This document shows, piece by piece, positions 10,891-22,019 of a stretch of 64,000 nucleotides of DNA (its first letter is position 1; each line of letters begins with the position of its first letter). Position numbers and translations under genes: made by a program. The notes beneath the pieces were generated by a model. It was not told where the DNA came from, ran no database searches, and was given only the letters and a program-made list of their open reading frames with translations. Source of the stretch: an uncultured Alphaproteobacteria bacterium (lineage in GTDB: Bacteria > Pseudomonadota > Alphaproteobacteria > UBA8366 > GCA-2717185); NCBI GenBank assembly GCA_943788635.1, contig CALSRA010000001.1:1-64000 (forward strand), read 5' to 3'.

Positions 10891-12100
10891 ATGGAACAGC
10901 CAAACAGTTTTCGTAGCGGCCCGGACGAATCCGGGCATTTCGGCATTTTCGGCGGTCGTTATGTCGCCGAAACCCTGATGCCGCTCATCCTCGACGTCGA
11001 GAAGGCCTATGACGCGGCGCCGGAACGATCCCTCGTTTCAGGCGGAGATGGATCGCTATCTGAAGCATTACGTCGGCCGGCCGAGCCCGCTCTATCTGGC
11101 GGAACGTCTGACGGAGCATTTCGGCGGCGCGAAAATTTACTTCAAGCGCGATGAGCTGAACCACACCGGCGCCCACAAGATCAACAATACGATCGGCCAG
11201 ATTCTGCTGGCCAAGCGCATGGGCAAGAAGCGGATCATCGCCGAAACCGGTGCCGGACAGCATGGCGTTGCGACCGCGACCGTCTGCGCGCTCTTCGACC
11301 TGCCCTGCGTCGTCTATATGGGTGCGAAGGATATCGAGCGGCAGAAGCCGAACGTGTTTCGCATGAAACTGCTGGGCGCCGAAGTCGTTCCGGTGAACAG
11401 CGGCTCGCAACGCTGAAGGATGCCATGAACGAGGCGTTGCGCGACTGGGTCGCCAATGTCGAGGACACGTTCTACATCATCGGCACCGCGGCGGGACCGC
11501 ATCCCTATCCGGCAATGGTTCGCGATTTCCAGTCGGTCATCGGCAACGAGGTCCGCGAACAGATGCAGGAAGCGGAGGGCCGCTTGCCGGACACGCTCGT
11601 CGCCTGTATCGGCGGCGGCTCCAACGCCATCGGCCTGTTCCATCCCTTCCTCGACGATGCCTCGGTGCGGATGTTCGGCGTCGAGGCAGCGGGCAAGGGC
11701 TCGATACCAACGAGCACGCCGCCTCGCTGACCGGCGGCAGCCCGGCGTGTTGCACGGCAACCGCACCTATCTGTTGATGGATGACGACGGACAGATCGAG
11801 GAAGCGCATTCGATCTCGGCCGGACTCGATTATCCGGGTATCGGGCCGGAACATTCCTGGCTGAAGGAAATCGAGCGGGTCGAATATGTCTCCGCGACCG
11901 ATACCGAAGCCTTGGATGCGTTCCAGATGTGTTCGCGCTTCGAAGGCATTATCCCGGCGCTGGAGCCCGCGCACGCCATGGCGTTCGTCGGCGGATTGCA
12001 GGCGATCTGCCGAAGGACCATATCATCTGCATGAACATGTGCGGGCGGGGCGATAAGGATATTTTTCACCGTCGCCGAAGCCTTGGGACAAGAAATATGA
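10891..12100 (+). CDS. trpB: Tryptophan synthase beta subunit, frame broken
   Basis: PLP enzyme joining indole and serine. [20 protein letters not shown] opens the N-terminus. Landmarks: [20 protein letters not shown] (Schiff-base Lys in HKINN), [28 protein letters not shown] (phosphate loop), and [12 protein letters not shown]. Indels near 11022, 11405, 11706-11740, 12008 and in the T5 run at 12062. Corrected length is about 402 residues. The stop TGA (12098-12100) overlaps the trpA ATG. Confidence 0.93.
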
Positions 12101-12941
12101 GCGGCGGGATCAACGGGATCGGACGCATCGAGCGACGTTTCGCCGCGCTGAAAGCGGAAGGCCGGGGTGGCTTGGTGACCTTCCTGACCGCCGGCGACCC
12201 GGATCCGGAGACGTCGCGCGAAATCGTCTCTGGGCCTGCCTGCCGCCGGTGCCGATCTGATCGAACTTCGGCATGCCGTTTTCCGATCCGATGGCGGACG
12301 GCCCGGCCATCCAGGCCTCGTCGCTACGCGCCTTGAATAACGGCGCCACCTTGAGCAAGACGCTCGACCTGGTTCGTGGCTTCGCGGAACAGGATGACGA
12401 GACGCCGATCATCCTGATGGGTTATTATCAACCCGATCTACATATACGGCGTCGAAGCCTTCTGCGCGACGCCAAGGATGCGCGGTGTCGACGGGTTGAT
12501 CATCGTCGATCTGCCGCCGGAGGAAGATTCCGAGCTTTGCATTCCGGCGATCGACGCCGGATCATCCGCTGGATTCGCTGGCCACGCCGACGACCGATGC
12601 GGCAGCGCCTGCCGAAAGTACTGAACAATGCCAGCGGCTTCGTTTATTATGTCTCCATCCTTGGCATCACGGGGACGGCATCCGTGCCTGAAGAAGCAAC
12701 CGCTAATGCGGTCGACTATTTGAAATCCCACACCGATCTTCCGGTGGCCGTTGGGTTTGGAATCAAGACACCGGAGATGGCCGCGAACCATCGCTCGCAC
12801 CGCAGACGCGGCGGTTGTCGGCTCCGCCATCGTCGAGCGCATCGTGGCGGGACTGGACGATGACGGCCGTGCCCAACCGGGCATGGTCGGGAACGTTTTG
12901 GAGTTCGTCAGCGAACTGGCGGCGGAGTGCGCGGGAAATGA
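12097..12941 (+). CDS. trpA: Tryptophan synthase alpha subunit, frame broken
   Basis: Cleaves indole-3-glycerol phosphate and channels indole to TrpB. Seen in changing frames: [17 protein letters not shown], a disrupted E-L-G before [17 protein letters not shown] (catalytic Asp), [46 protein letters not shown], and [13 protein letters not shown]. At least seven indels, densest at 12430-12600. Coupled to trpB and to accD by ATGA overlaps (12097 and 12938). Confidence 0.9.
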
Positions 12942-13941
12942 GCTGGCTCACGAATTTCGTGCGCCCGAAAATCCGAGCCTGGTCAAGCGCAAGGACGTCC
13001 CGGACAATCTGTGGACGAAATGCCCGAGCTGCGACCAGATGATCTTCCATCGCGACTTAGAAGCGAATCTGCATGTCTGCCAGAACTGCGGCCATCACAT
13101 GCGGATTCCGCTGACCGAACGCCTGAAGATGCTGTTCGACGATGGCGAATTACACATCGCTCGAATTACCGAGCGCACTCGCCGATCCCCTGAAGTTCCG
13201 CGACGACAAGAAATACACCGACCGCCTAAAGGAAGCCCGCAACAAGACCGGCGCGCAGGACGCCGTCATCGTGGCGCTCGGCAAGCTGGACGGCGTCGAT
13301 GTCGTGATCGCGGGTCTGAACTTTTCATTCATGGGCGGCTCCATGGGGGTTGCCGTGGGTGAGGCATTGGTGCGGGCGCGGAAGTTGCCGTCGAACGCCG
13401 CGCGCCATTGATTGCGATCACCGCATCGGGCGGTGCCCGTATGCAGGAAGGCGCGCTTTCGCTTGATGCAAATGCCCCGCACGGTCATCGCCGTCAGAAT
13501 GGTGAAGGAAGCGGGCCTCCCCTATATCGTGTTGTTGACCGATCCCACGACGGGCGGTGTCTCCGCCAGTTTCGCCATGCTGGGCGACGTTCACATCACG
13601 GAACCGGGTGCGATGATCGGTTTCGCCGGCGCTCGGGTCATCGAGCAAACCGTACGCGAGACGCTGCCGGATAATTTCCAGACCGCCGAGTATTCTGTTG
13701 GAACACGGCATGGTCGATTGCGTTGTCCCGCGCGGTGAATTGCGTGCCACGCTCTCCAGAATGATCGACCTGCTGCGCAATCCCCCGGCCCGCGGAAACG
13801 GCCACCCCCGAGGCAGACGAAGGGGAATTGCAGATACCCGACGCGCATGACACGGATGAGGCAGAAAACCCGGACCCCACGGATCGGATAGCCAAACCAA
13901 TGGGCCCTCGGAGCAGCGATGCCGTCCCTCGCCCGGGCTGA
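12938..13941 (+). CDS. accD: Acetyl-CoA carboxylase carboxyltransferase beta subunit, frame broken; 3' end uncertain
   Basis: Transfers CO2 from biotin to acetyl-CoA with Acc[15 protein letters not shown] opens the gene, followed by the zinc ribbon [10 protein letters not shown] and CQNCGHH, then [57 protein letters not shown] and [20 protein letters not shown]. Indels near 12980, 13170, 13385, 13465, 13700 and 13790. A Glu/Asp/Pro-rich tail follows. The first in-frame stop is at 13939-13941, but further indels make the true end, and whether it overlaps folC, undecidable (13880-13941). Confidence 0.85.
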
Positions 13942-15192
13942 TGACGTTGCACCCCCAAAAAAATTGACCTGTCGCTCGGTCGAACGCTTGATCTTCTGGA
14001 ACGGCTTGGCCGGCCACAAGACCGTCTGCCGCCAGTCATCCATGTTGCGGGCACGAACGGAAAAGGGTCGTTGATCGCCTTCCTGCGCGCCATTCTGGAA
14101 GCCGCAGGAAAACGCGTACACGTATATACTTCCCCCCACCTTGTCCGATTCAATGAACGCATTCGCCTGGCCGGCGAACTGATCCCGGAAGACCGGCTGT
14201 CGCAATTGCTCGGCTATTGTGAAATCGTCAATGACGGGCAGCCAATCACATTTTTCGAGATCACCACGGCAGCGGCATTCAGGGCTTTCGCTGAAACACC
14301 TGCTGATATCGTGCTGCTCGAAACAGGGCTTGGCGGACGGTTTGATTCAACCAACGTGGTCAAACAACCTGCGCTGACGGCAATTACGCCGGTATCGATC
14401 GACCATGTGCAGTTTCTGGGGTCAACCCTTGCGGCGATAGCGGGTGAGAAAGCGGCGATTCAAAAACAGGACACGCCCTCCGTCATCGGTGAACAGCAGC
14501 CGGAAGCTCTGACAGTCATCGAGCAGGCAGCACATGAAGTCGATGCGCCACTGACCCGTTACGGTTCGGATTGGGGCTTCAGCGGGGATGCGTCCGGGCT
14601 GCGCGTACGGCTGGGTAGCAGCATCCGGCAATATCCAGCCCCGGCGCTGAAAGGCGCCCATCAGCTCCATAATGCGGCCATGGCCGTCACCTGCATCGAC
14701 AGGCTGCCAGGGTTCCGCATCCCAAATGCCGCAATTGCCGAAGGGCTGACCCGGGTATCCTGGCCGGGACGGATGCAGCGCCTTGGTGCGGGACCATTGG
14801 TCGAGAAACTGCCGAACGGCTGGGAGATGTGGCTGGATGGCGGCCACAATGCCGCGGCAGGCGCCGTACTGGCACAGATGGCCCGCGAATGGCGCGACAG
14901 ACCGTTATTCCTCATTTGCGGCATGCTGGACAGCAAGGACCCTGCTGAATTCTTCAAACCCCTGGCCGATTTCGTCCAACAGGTCCGGACCGTGGGCATC
15001 CCGGGCGAAGAGGCCAGCCTGAGCGCCGCACAGACCGCCGCTGCGGCGAAATCCTGCCATATACGCGCCATACCGGCCGATTCGCTGGACGACGCAGTAT
15101 CCCAGATCATTGCGCTGTCGCCGAAACCGGCCCGGATCATGATTTGCGGATCGCTCTATCTCGCCGGCCACGTTCTGGCCCTGCATCACTGA
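13900..15192 (+). CDS. folC: Bifunctional folylpolyglutamate/dihydrofolate synthase
   Basis: Adds glutamate to dihydropteroate and folates. Motifs: PPVIHVAGTNGKGS (P-loop), VHVYTSPHLVRFNERIRLAG, ETGLGGRFDSTNVV, TPVSIDHVQFLGSTL, AGEKAAI, and DGGHNAAAG near the C-domain. The main frame is intact from about 13963. The start is probably ATG 13900, but the first 60 bases need two compensating indels (near 13925 and in the C5A7 run at 13952-13963) to read [20 protein letters not shown]. Corrected length about 430 residues. Last gene of the aroA-folC run. Confidence 0.9.
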
Positions 15193-15207
15193 ATTTCGGG
15201 CAAGAAA

Positions 15208-15236
15208 AAGGCCCCATCCTTCTAGGACGGGGCCTT
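15208..15236. terminator. Bidirectional terminator between folC and trxA
   Basis: AAGGCCCCATCCT pairs with AGGACGGGGCCTT (one A/C mismatch) around a 3-nt loop. It is flanked by A-rich sequence on the left and TTAATAA on the right, placed between convergent genes so that it can serve both strands. Confidence 0.8.
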
Positions 15237-15261
15237 AATAACGGTTTGCTGGAACCGACCG

Positions 15262-15582
15262 TCAGACGACCGATTCGACCCATTGGGCAAGCTGCGTCTT
15301 TGCCATGGCGCCGACTTTGGTCGCCGCAACCTGGCCATCCTTGAAAATGATGAGAGTCGGGATACCGCGCACACCATATTTTGCCGGTGTCTGCGGATTA
15401 TCGTCGATATTCAGCTTCGCGATCGTCAGCTTTTCGCCCATATCCGCTGCGATCTCCTCCAGTGCGGGTGCAATCATCTTGCACGGGCCACACCATTCGG
15501 CCCAGAAATCGACCAGAACCGGCGTGCTGGAGCTCAACACACTGTTGTCGAAATCGTCGTCCGAAACCTTGACCGTTGTCAT
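15262..15582 (-). CDS. trxA: Thioredoxin
   Basis: 106 residues, standard TrxA length. Active site [15 protein letters not shown] near residues 28-42, cis-Pro region [12 protein letters not shown] near 74. Cytoplasmic dithiol reductant. Follows addA on the same strand after a 62-bp gap and ends at the shared terminator hairpin. Confidence 0.96.
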   Translation of the reverse strand: MTTVKVSDDDFDNSVLSSSTPVLVDFWAEWCGPCKMIAPALEEIAADMGEKLTIAKLNIDDNPQTPAKYGVRGIPTLIIFKDGQVAATKVGAMAKTQLAQWVESVV

Positions 15583-15644
15583 ATTGCTACCCCTGCGATT
15601 GTTTCACTGCCGGGCACCCATTTAGGACCCTTTAGATTCGGACT

Positions 15645-18600
15645 CTATGGAGCATCGAAGAACCGGTCAAGCAACGAGTCATCGAGCGCCATGATGCGCG
15701 GACCATCCGTCCACAGCAACGCGCAGTGAACCTGCCGTTCGGGCCAGATTTGCCTTAAAACAGCGCGATATGCCGCCATCTGGCGCAGATAGACCTCCGC
15801 CACATTCTCTGCCTTCAAGGGAGGCGGACGGTTCGTTTTATAGTCGATTACCAGGATATCATCCTGCCGAATCACCAATCTGTCGACCTGCCCGGAAACA
15901 ATATCCAATCCGGTTGCCCCGGTAAACCTTACCCACGATCGGCGCTTCCGCACGGCTGTCGGGACCGAAAAGTGCCGCAAATTCCGCATCACCCAGAATG
16001 GCCATCACTTCATCAGCAATGTTCTCCGCGGCCTCCGCGGTCAGGCCCATGCGCCTGCATCCCCAGAAATGCCGCCGCAGCGGCCCGACGGCGGTCAACC
16101 GCCAGGTCAGGCAGTGTCTGCAACAGCCGGTGAATGAGCACCCCACGCTTGAACCGCTGCCCGCCGTCGGTATCCAGCGGCGATACCATCGGCAGTTCCA
16201 CCGCAGGGCGCGACGGTGCAAGCGGACGTGGCGGTGTCGGTTCCGGTGCCGGCGCCCCCGACATCCATTCTTCCATTTGAACGGGGGCTTCTTTTGCCAC
16301 AGTCGGTGAAACATCCGGTTTCAGATCGGCGGTCTGGTCGCATTTCAGCCGGATACCCTCGCCATCCCAGCCGTCGCTTTCACCAACCGTAAATTCGAAC
16401 CCCTCGCCGATCGATTCGATACCGTTGCGCGCCATCGCATACCAGCTTGATTCGGATGCGGCCTGCTTTCCTTCCCAGCCGCAGATATAAAGCCTGTCCT
16501 CGGCACGGGTCATTGCGACATAGAGCAATCGCCGGTATTCCTGGTCACGCCGCGCATTCGCTTCCGCCCGCGCGACTGAACAGACGGCACTTTCATGGCT
16601 GCGGCTGGGCGGCCATAACAGCATGTCTTCCACCCACAGGATTTCAGGGCTTGATCGCGGCGCCGCCGTCGTATCCGGCAGGATAACGATAGGTGCCTGC
16701 AATCCCTTGGCGCCATGCACGGTAATAACACGAACTTCGTCGCGGGCCCCGTGTTCAAGGTCGCGTTTCACTTCCAGGTCACCCGCCTTCAGCCAGTGCA
16801 AAAAACCCTGCAGCGACGGCGGATAGGTCCGTTCATGCATCAGCGAAAGATTCAGGAATTCCTCCACCGGGTCTTCGGCTTCATTGCCAAGTCGCGCGAT
16901 CAGTCGCTGCCGGCCAGATTCACCGCTTGCCAGCGGTGCAGTCAGAATGTGCGAAAACAGCTCGTAAGGCGGCGTGAAATCAACCCGTGCCAGCAGTGCC
17001 GAAAGCCATTCATATGTCGCTGCATATCGGGAATCACCCGCCAGACGACGCCATAACGATGCATCACCGCGGTCGAATGCCAGTGCAAACAGGTCGTCAT
17101 CGTCCAGGCCGATGAATGGTCCTTTCAGGACCGTGGCAAGCGTCAGGTCATCTTCCGGCAGCAGCAGAAACTCGCCCAGCGCCACAAGGTCCATCACCGC
17201 AAGCTGTTCGGTCAGCACCATCCGGTCTACCCCCGGCGACCGGAATATCGCGCGTCTTCAATGCCCGAACGAACTGTTCCACAAATTCGTTGCGGCGTCG
17301 GACGAGCACCATGATATCGCCTGCCCGGACCATTCGCCCGCGCGAGGGCAGAGTTTCCTTACCGATCCAGCCTTCGATCTTTTGCGCCAGTGCATTTGCC
17401 AGCCGTGCCGACGGATTGTCTGCAGCCTCCCGCGTCAATGGGGGATCCCAGGGCGAGGCATCCGCCGCATCACGCGGGCCGACCAGCGGCCATATTTCGA
17501 CAAGCCCCGCATTGCCCGGCGCGAACCGCCTGATGCGCGATCTGTTCGTTTTCCATCGCGACTTCCGTCCTGCGCGGGCTGGCGGTTGAAAACCGCATCC
17601 ACCGCCGCCAGAACAGGGGCCGCCGACCGGAAGGACCAGTTCAGTTCGACTGATTCCCACGGCCTTTCAGCAGCCTGTACCTGCCGCTCGAACGTTTCCC
17701 GCATTTGCGTAAACGCTGTCGGGTCCGCTCCCTGGAAGCTGAAAATCGACTGTTTCGCGTCGCCGACGGTAAAAATCGTGCGAATTTCGTCGCGCGCCCC
17801 CGTGCCCGCAAAAAATTCCGCCGCCAGCCCCGCGACAATTGCCCATTGTTCCGGGTTCGTGTCCTGCGCCTCGTCAATCAGGATATGATCCAACCCGCCA
17901 TCGAGCTTGTAGAGGACCCAGGCGGCATCGACATTATTGCGCAGCAACGAGATCACCTTGAGGATCAGATCGTCATAATCGAGGCGCGCCAGCGCGGCCT
18001 TTGCCCGGCCATAAGCATTCAACAGTGCCGATCCCAGTGTCAGCAACGCCACTGTCGCTTCCGCTGTCACGGCGGCACGGCGCTGTTCCATAACGGCCGA
18101 AAGGCGCTCTGCTTCCGCCACCAATGCATCCGCGGCCGCTGGAAATTTTTCGGTGAGGCCTTTGGTGATCAGCGATTTTCGGGGCTGTTCCTCAGCGGTG
18201 AGGAATGCGCCCCCATATACCGAAAATGTTGCCTGTCGTTCGTCCGGACCAGCCTTTAGCCATCGTAAAATTTTCTCACCGCGCGGCTGGTCCGTTTTTA
18301 CCGTCCCGGACAGCAACGCGTCGCCGGCAGCGAGCAGGCCCGGCTCATCAATACCGCCATCCCGGCACGCCCGCAAATAACGACATCCTGCGGGCCCTGC
18401 CCCGGCACGGCGCCAAGCCGGCGGCAGACCTCGTCGCCAATATCATCGCCATAGGTATCGATCAGGGCACGAATCCGGCTGCGGTTCCCGGCCAACCGGT
18501 CCATCAGTGTCGCAAACTGCTCTTCCTGGATATGCCCGGTCACGACGGCAAGCGCATCGGCGAGCCCCCGGTCATGCCGCGCCGCGATGAGCACCGTATC

Positions 18601-19086
18601 CCGTGCGGTCAGCATCATTTCGGCAGCACTGCGTTCATCCATCGCTTCGAAATTCGGTGGGATTCCGGCTTCCAGCGGAAACCGCGCCAAAAGCGACTGG
18701 CAGAAACTGTGAATCGTCTGAATCTTCAGGCCCCCGGGGACATCAAGAACCAGGGCAAACAACCGGCGCGCATGATCAAGGCGGTCATCGTCAGGCATTT
18801 TGCCAAGCAGTGATTGAATCTCGCCGCGTACCATTTCGTCCGGCTCGGTCGCCCAGGACGCCAGCCGCTGATTGATACGAACCGCCATTTCAGCCGCTGC
18901 CGCGCGGGTAAATGTCAGGCACAGGATTCGTTCCGGCCGGGTTTCATGCAGCAGCAGGGCAAGTACCCGGTCGGTCAGAACCTTGGTTTTACCGCTGCCG
19001 GCGGATGCGGCCACCCAAACGCTTGCCTGCGGATGCGATGCCCGTCGTTGCGCGGCACTGGCGGCGGCGATGACATCGACGGTCAT
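15645..19086 (-). CDS. addA: Double-strand break repair helicase-nuclease AddA, frame broken
   Basis: UvrD-like helicase and nuclease subunit of AddAB. N-terminal Walker A is VAASAGSGKTKVL, then LTFTRAAAAEMAVRI, IQTIHSFCQSLL, HILIDEAQDTNPEQW (Walker B), TVGDAKQSIFSFQGA, VITVHGAKGLQAPIVIL and RLLYVAMTRAEDRLYICGWE. The C-terminal PD-(D/E)xK nuclease motif is ILVIDYKTNRPP. The frame breaks near 18370, 17450-17600, 17230, 16010 and 15920. Corrected length is about 1145 residues, typical. The start at 19086 overlaps the addB stop (ATGA); an in-frame start 12 bp upstream is less likely. Confidence 0.9.
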
Positions 19087-22019
19087 GCATCCCCCCATTC
19101 ACGATTACGGGCCAGATGCGCATAGTCGTTGAAACGCGGTGCGCGCCCGGGTCGCGGAATCGCCGCATAGGGTGTTTCGGGATCATCGAACGATTCGATC
19201 AGCACGCGTAAACCAGCCAACGCGGAATCAGCCAGTTCCGTCGCATCCCCTCTTACCGGCCGTATCGTTGCCGGCGTTTCACCGCCGCTCAATTGCCAAT
19301 AGGCGAGGCTGGAAACATCACCGGCGGGAATGTCCTTGAAACCACCCCCGCGCAGGATGACCGCTTCCAGCGCCAGTTGCGGCGCATAGCCGAGCCCGAC
19401 ATCGGTATTCGATGGTGGGCTGCCTGTCTTGTAGTCAATGATCTCATACCCGCCATCGCCCAGCCGGTCGATTCGATCAGCCTTTGCCGTCAGCAGGAAG
19501 GAACCACCAGCCGATGCAATATCCAGCCGGCCTTCCGCTTCGGAATACGCCTTCGCTATTTCGCCACGACGTGTGGCTTCCTGTTTTACGAACCAACCGG
19601 CAATGCGCGCGAAACGCGGCCACCAGAACGCCCGGACGGTGGGACGTACCAGCGCCGCGCCAAAAGCCTCTTCCCCAAAAGCAAGCAACCGGTCCAGGCT
19701 GTCTGGCGGCAGGGTTTCCGGGTATTCGCGCAAAAACCGGTCCAGCGCGTCATGTATGAACATCCCGCGATCGGCCGCGCCAGGGTCCGCATCCAGCGGA
19801 TCAAGGGGCCGCAATCGCAGAATATGCCGGGCGAAAATCGCATAGGGGTCGCGCATCCAGGCTTCGACCTGGGTGACCGACAGCCGGCGGGGCCGGGCAG
19901 CCAATGGCGGGCGCGGCTCCGGTGCTGTAATCCTGATCGACTGTTCCGGTTTGTTGAGTAACGCGCGAATGTCACGCCACGGATACTGTCCGGCGGGTAA
20001 GACCGCATGTTCGCCGCCCGCCCCCCGCAGCACCGCGTCCAGCCGCGTTAGCCAGCGCGACGGCACGGTCGGCTGCCCATCGGTCTTGGTCGCCCGTGTC
20101 AGCACGACTTCCGGCGCGGCAAAGGCCTGAACGAAATCATGCGCCGTCAGGCCAATACGCCGCTCCGGCAGCGGCAAGCCAAAGCGTTCGCGCATCGGCC
20201 GGCTGAGCCATGGATCGGGTTGTGGTTCCGGTGGCCAGACACCCTCATTCAAGCCCCCCAGCACCACCAGATCGGCGCGCTGCAGCCGAGCTTCCAGCAG
20301 GCCGAGAATCGCCAGCCGGGGATGACGGCCAAAGCGTGGCCTGACGGTTGCACCCGTCATCAGCGAATCAAGCAAGGCCTGATAGGAATACCCGGCGACC
20401 GGCGGCAAAAGGGGTGCTGCATCGCATAATTCGGCAACGAACTGGGCCAGCATCTCACCGGCATCGCCATTCCATAACCGGCTCGCACCATCCTCGGCAT
20501 CCGTCGCTGCCAGGGCTTCCGCCACCCGCAGATGCGCTGTCATCATCGCATCGAGCGAAACACTGGCATCATCAATTGCCGCGACAAGCGGCGCAGTAAT
20601 CGCTTCGAGAGAATCAACCAGATCGCCAAGCTTGCTCGCCTCACCGCTTGCATCCTCCGGCAACGCGGCCCGCAATCCGGCAATCCCCGACCCGGGGCGA
20701 GGTCCCCGCAGGACATGCCTTTCCAGAACACGCGCCATCCGCCGAAACGCGACCGGTTCCTGCCCGCCGGCTGTCAGCGGATGTTTCAGAACCGCCAATA
20801 ATGGCGCCGGCGCAAATCCACTAACGACCATGCTGGCAATCAGGCGCAGGAAACTGCCCGGCACACTGGTCGCAAGCGGTTCGCCCGCGGAATCATCGAT
20901 ATCGATATTCCAGCGCCGCAGTTCCGCCGCAACCCGGCGCGCGAGGATCCGGTCCGGGGTTACCAGCGCGGCCGTCCGGTCGCTGTCTTCCAATGCGTGA
21001 CGCAGGATCAGAGCGATGACACTGGCCTCCTCTGCCGCATCCGCGCAATCGATACGCTGTATCCCTTCCAGGGCATCCGCCGGCAGGGCGTCCAGCAACC
21101 GCCACGCCTGGGTCGTATCGGCAGGCCGCATGACTTCGGCAATCAGTTTCCGGCGGGCAGAGTTTGTTTCGGCGCCCGGCCAGTCCAGAATTTCCGGCGG
21201 CGTCAGCGACAGGCGTTTCATCAGATGCGCCAGATTGTGCTGCGGATGTGTCTGGTCGCGTTCGATTGCGGTCCAGCTTGCGTCATCCGTTTCCCGCATC
21301 AGCCCGGGCAGCACGACCCGCCCGTTCGGCATCGCCGCAACAACCGCCAGCAGATCGGCTGTCGCCGGGATACTGCCCGTCGATCCAGCCGCGATGACAT
21401 GGCCAGGCGGCGGCGTTTCGGACCACAGGTCCGCCAGGGCCGCCAGAAGCAGGTTACGTCGCTCAGCCTGATCAATACCGCCCTGTTCCAGGACAACCGC
21501 CGGCCAATGCTCCGTCAGGATGGCCAGAAAGGCGAGGACCTTCTGCCAGTGTTCCGCAAAATCATCCGGCGCGAGGTTTTTCAACCCATCGAATGACAGG
21601 CGTTCGGTCTGAACCTGATCCAGCAACCGTTCCAGTTCCACCGCCAGCCGCACGGCCTGATCGGCCGTCATGTCATCTTCCTCGCGCTCCCAGCTCATAA
21701 TCAGCCGCGCCAGAAGCAATCGACGCCGCATTCCCGGTATTGCCGGTGGCAGGTCGACAACACCGAATTCCGGTGCTTCGTGGAACGCGAATTCATCCTC
21801 ATCGACATCGCCAAGCGGGCGCATCGCCGGCAGCAGCATTGCCTTGCCATCACCCGCGCGCAAAAACGCGTCGCGTAATGCCCGGCACGCACGCCGGGTC
21901 GGCAACAGGATCGTGTAGTGCAAAAGGCCCGAGGGACTGTCGCCCACCTCTTCAAGAATGCCCGCGGCCAGCGTATCCACGAACGCGGCATCCGGCGGTA
22001 TCGTATAGACGCCGGCCAT
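19083..22019 (-). CDS. addB: Double-strand break repair nuclease AddB (alphaproteobacterial type)
   Basis: About 978 residues, intact. The N-domain is an inactivated helicase fold (LPTRRACRALRDAFL near residue 40). The C-terminal RecB-like nuclease carries YEIIDYKTGSPPS near residue 880, preceded by RLSVTQVEAWMRDPYAIFAR. AddB works with AddA on DNA double-strand ends. The start MAGVYTIPPDAAF at 22019 is chosen because its ATG overlaps the murU stop (TGATG); an upstream in-frame start (22103) would lie well inside murU. Confidence 0.93.
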   Translation of the reverse strand: MAGVYTIPPDAAFVDTLAAGILEEVGDSPSGLLHYTILLPTRRACRALRDAFLRAGDGKAMLLPAMRPLGDVDEDEFAFHEAPEFGVVDLPPAIPGMRRRLLLARLIMSWEREEDDMTADQAVRLAVELERLLDQVQTERLSFDGLKNLAPDDFAEHWQKVLAFLAILTEHWPAVVLEQGGIDQAERRNLLLAALADLWSETPPPGHVIAAGSTGSIPATADLLAVVAAMPNGRVVLPGLMRETDDASWTAIERDQTHPQHNLAHLMKRLSLTPPEILDWPGAETNSARRKLIAEVMRPADTTQAWRLLDALPADALEGIQRIDCADAAEEASVIALILRHALEDSDRTAALVTPDRILARRVAAELRRWNIDIDDSAGEPLATSVPGSFLRLIASMVVSGFAPAPLLAVLKHPLTAGGQEPVAFRRMARVLERHVLRGPRPGSGIAGLRAALPEDASGEASKLGDLVDSLEAITAPLVAAIDDASVSLDAMMTAHLRVAEALAATDAEDGASRLWNGDAGEMLAQFVAELCDAAPLLPPVAGYSYQALLDSLMTGATVRPRFGRHPRLAILGLLEARLQRADLVVLGGLNEGVWPPEPQPDPWLSRPMRERFGLPLPERRIGLTAHDFVQAFAAPEVVLTRATKTDGQPTVPSRWLTRLDAVLRGAGGEHAVLPAGQYPWRDIRALLNKPEQSIRITAPEPRPPLAARPRRLSVTQVEAWMRDPYAIFARHILRLRPLDPLDADPGAADRGMFIHDALDRFLREYPETLPPDSLDRLLAFGEEAFGAALVRPTVRAFWWPRFARIAGWFVKQEATRRGEIAKAYSEAEGRLDIASAGGSFLLTAKADRIDRLGDGGYEIIDYKTGSPPSNTDVGLGYAPQLALEAVILRGGGFKDIPAGDVSSLAYWQLSGGETPATIRPVRGDATELADSALAGLRVLIESFDDPETPYAAIPRPGRAPRFNDYAHLARNREWGDA

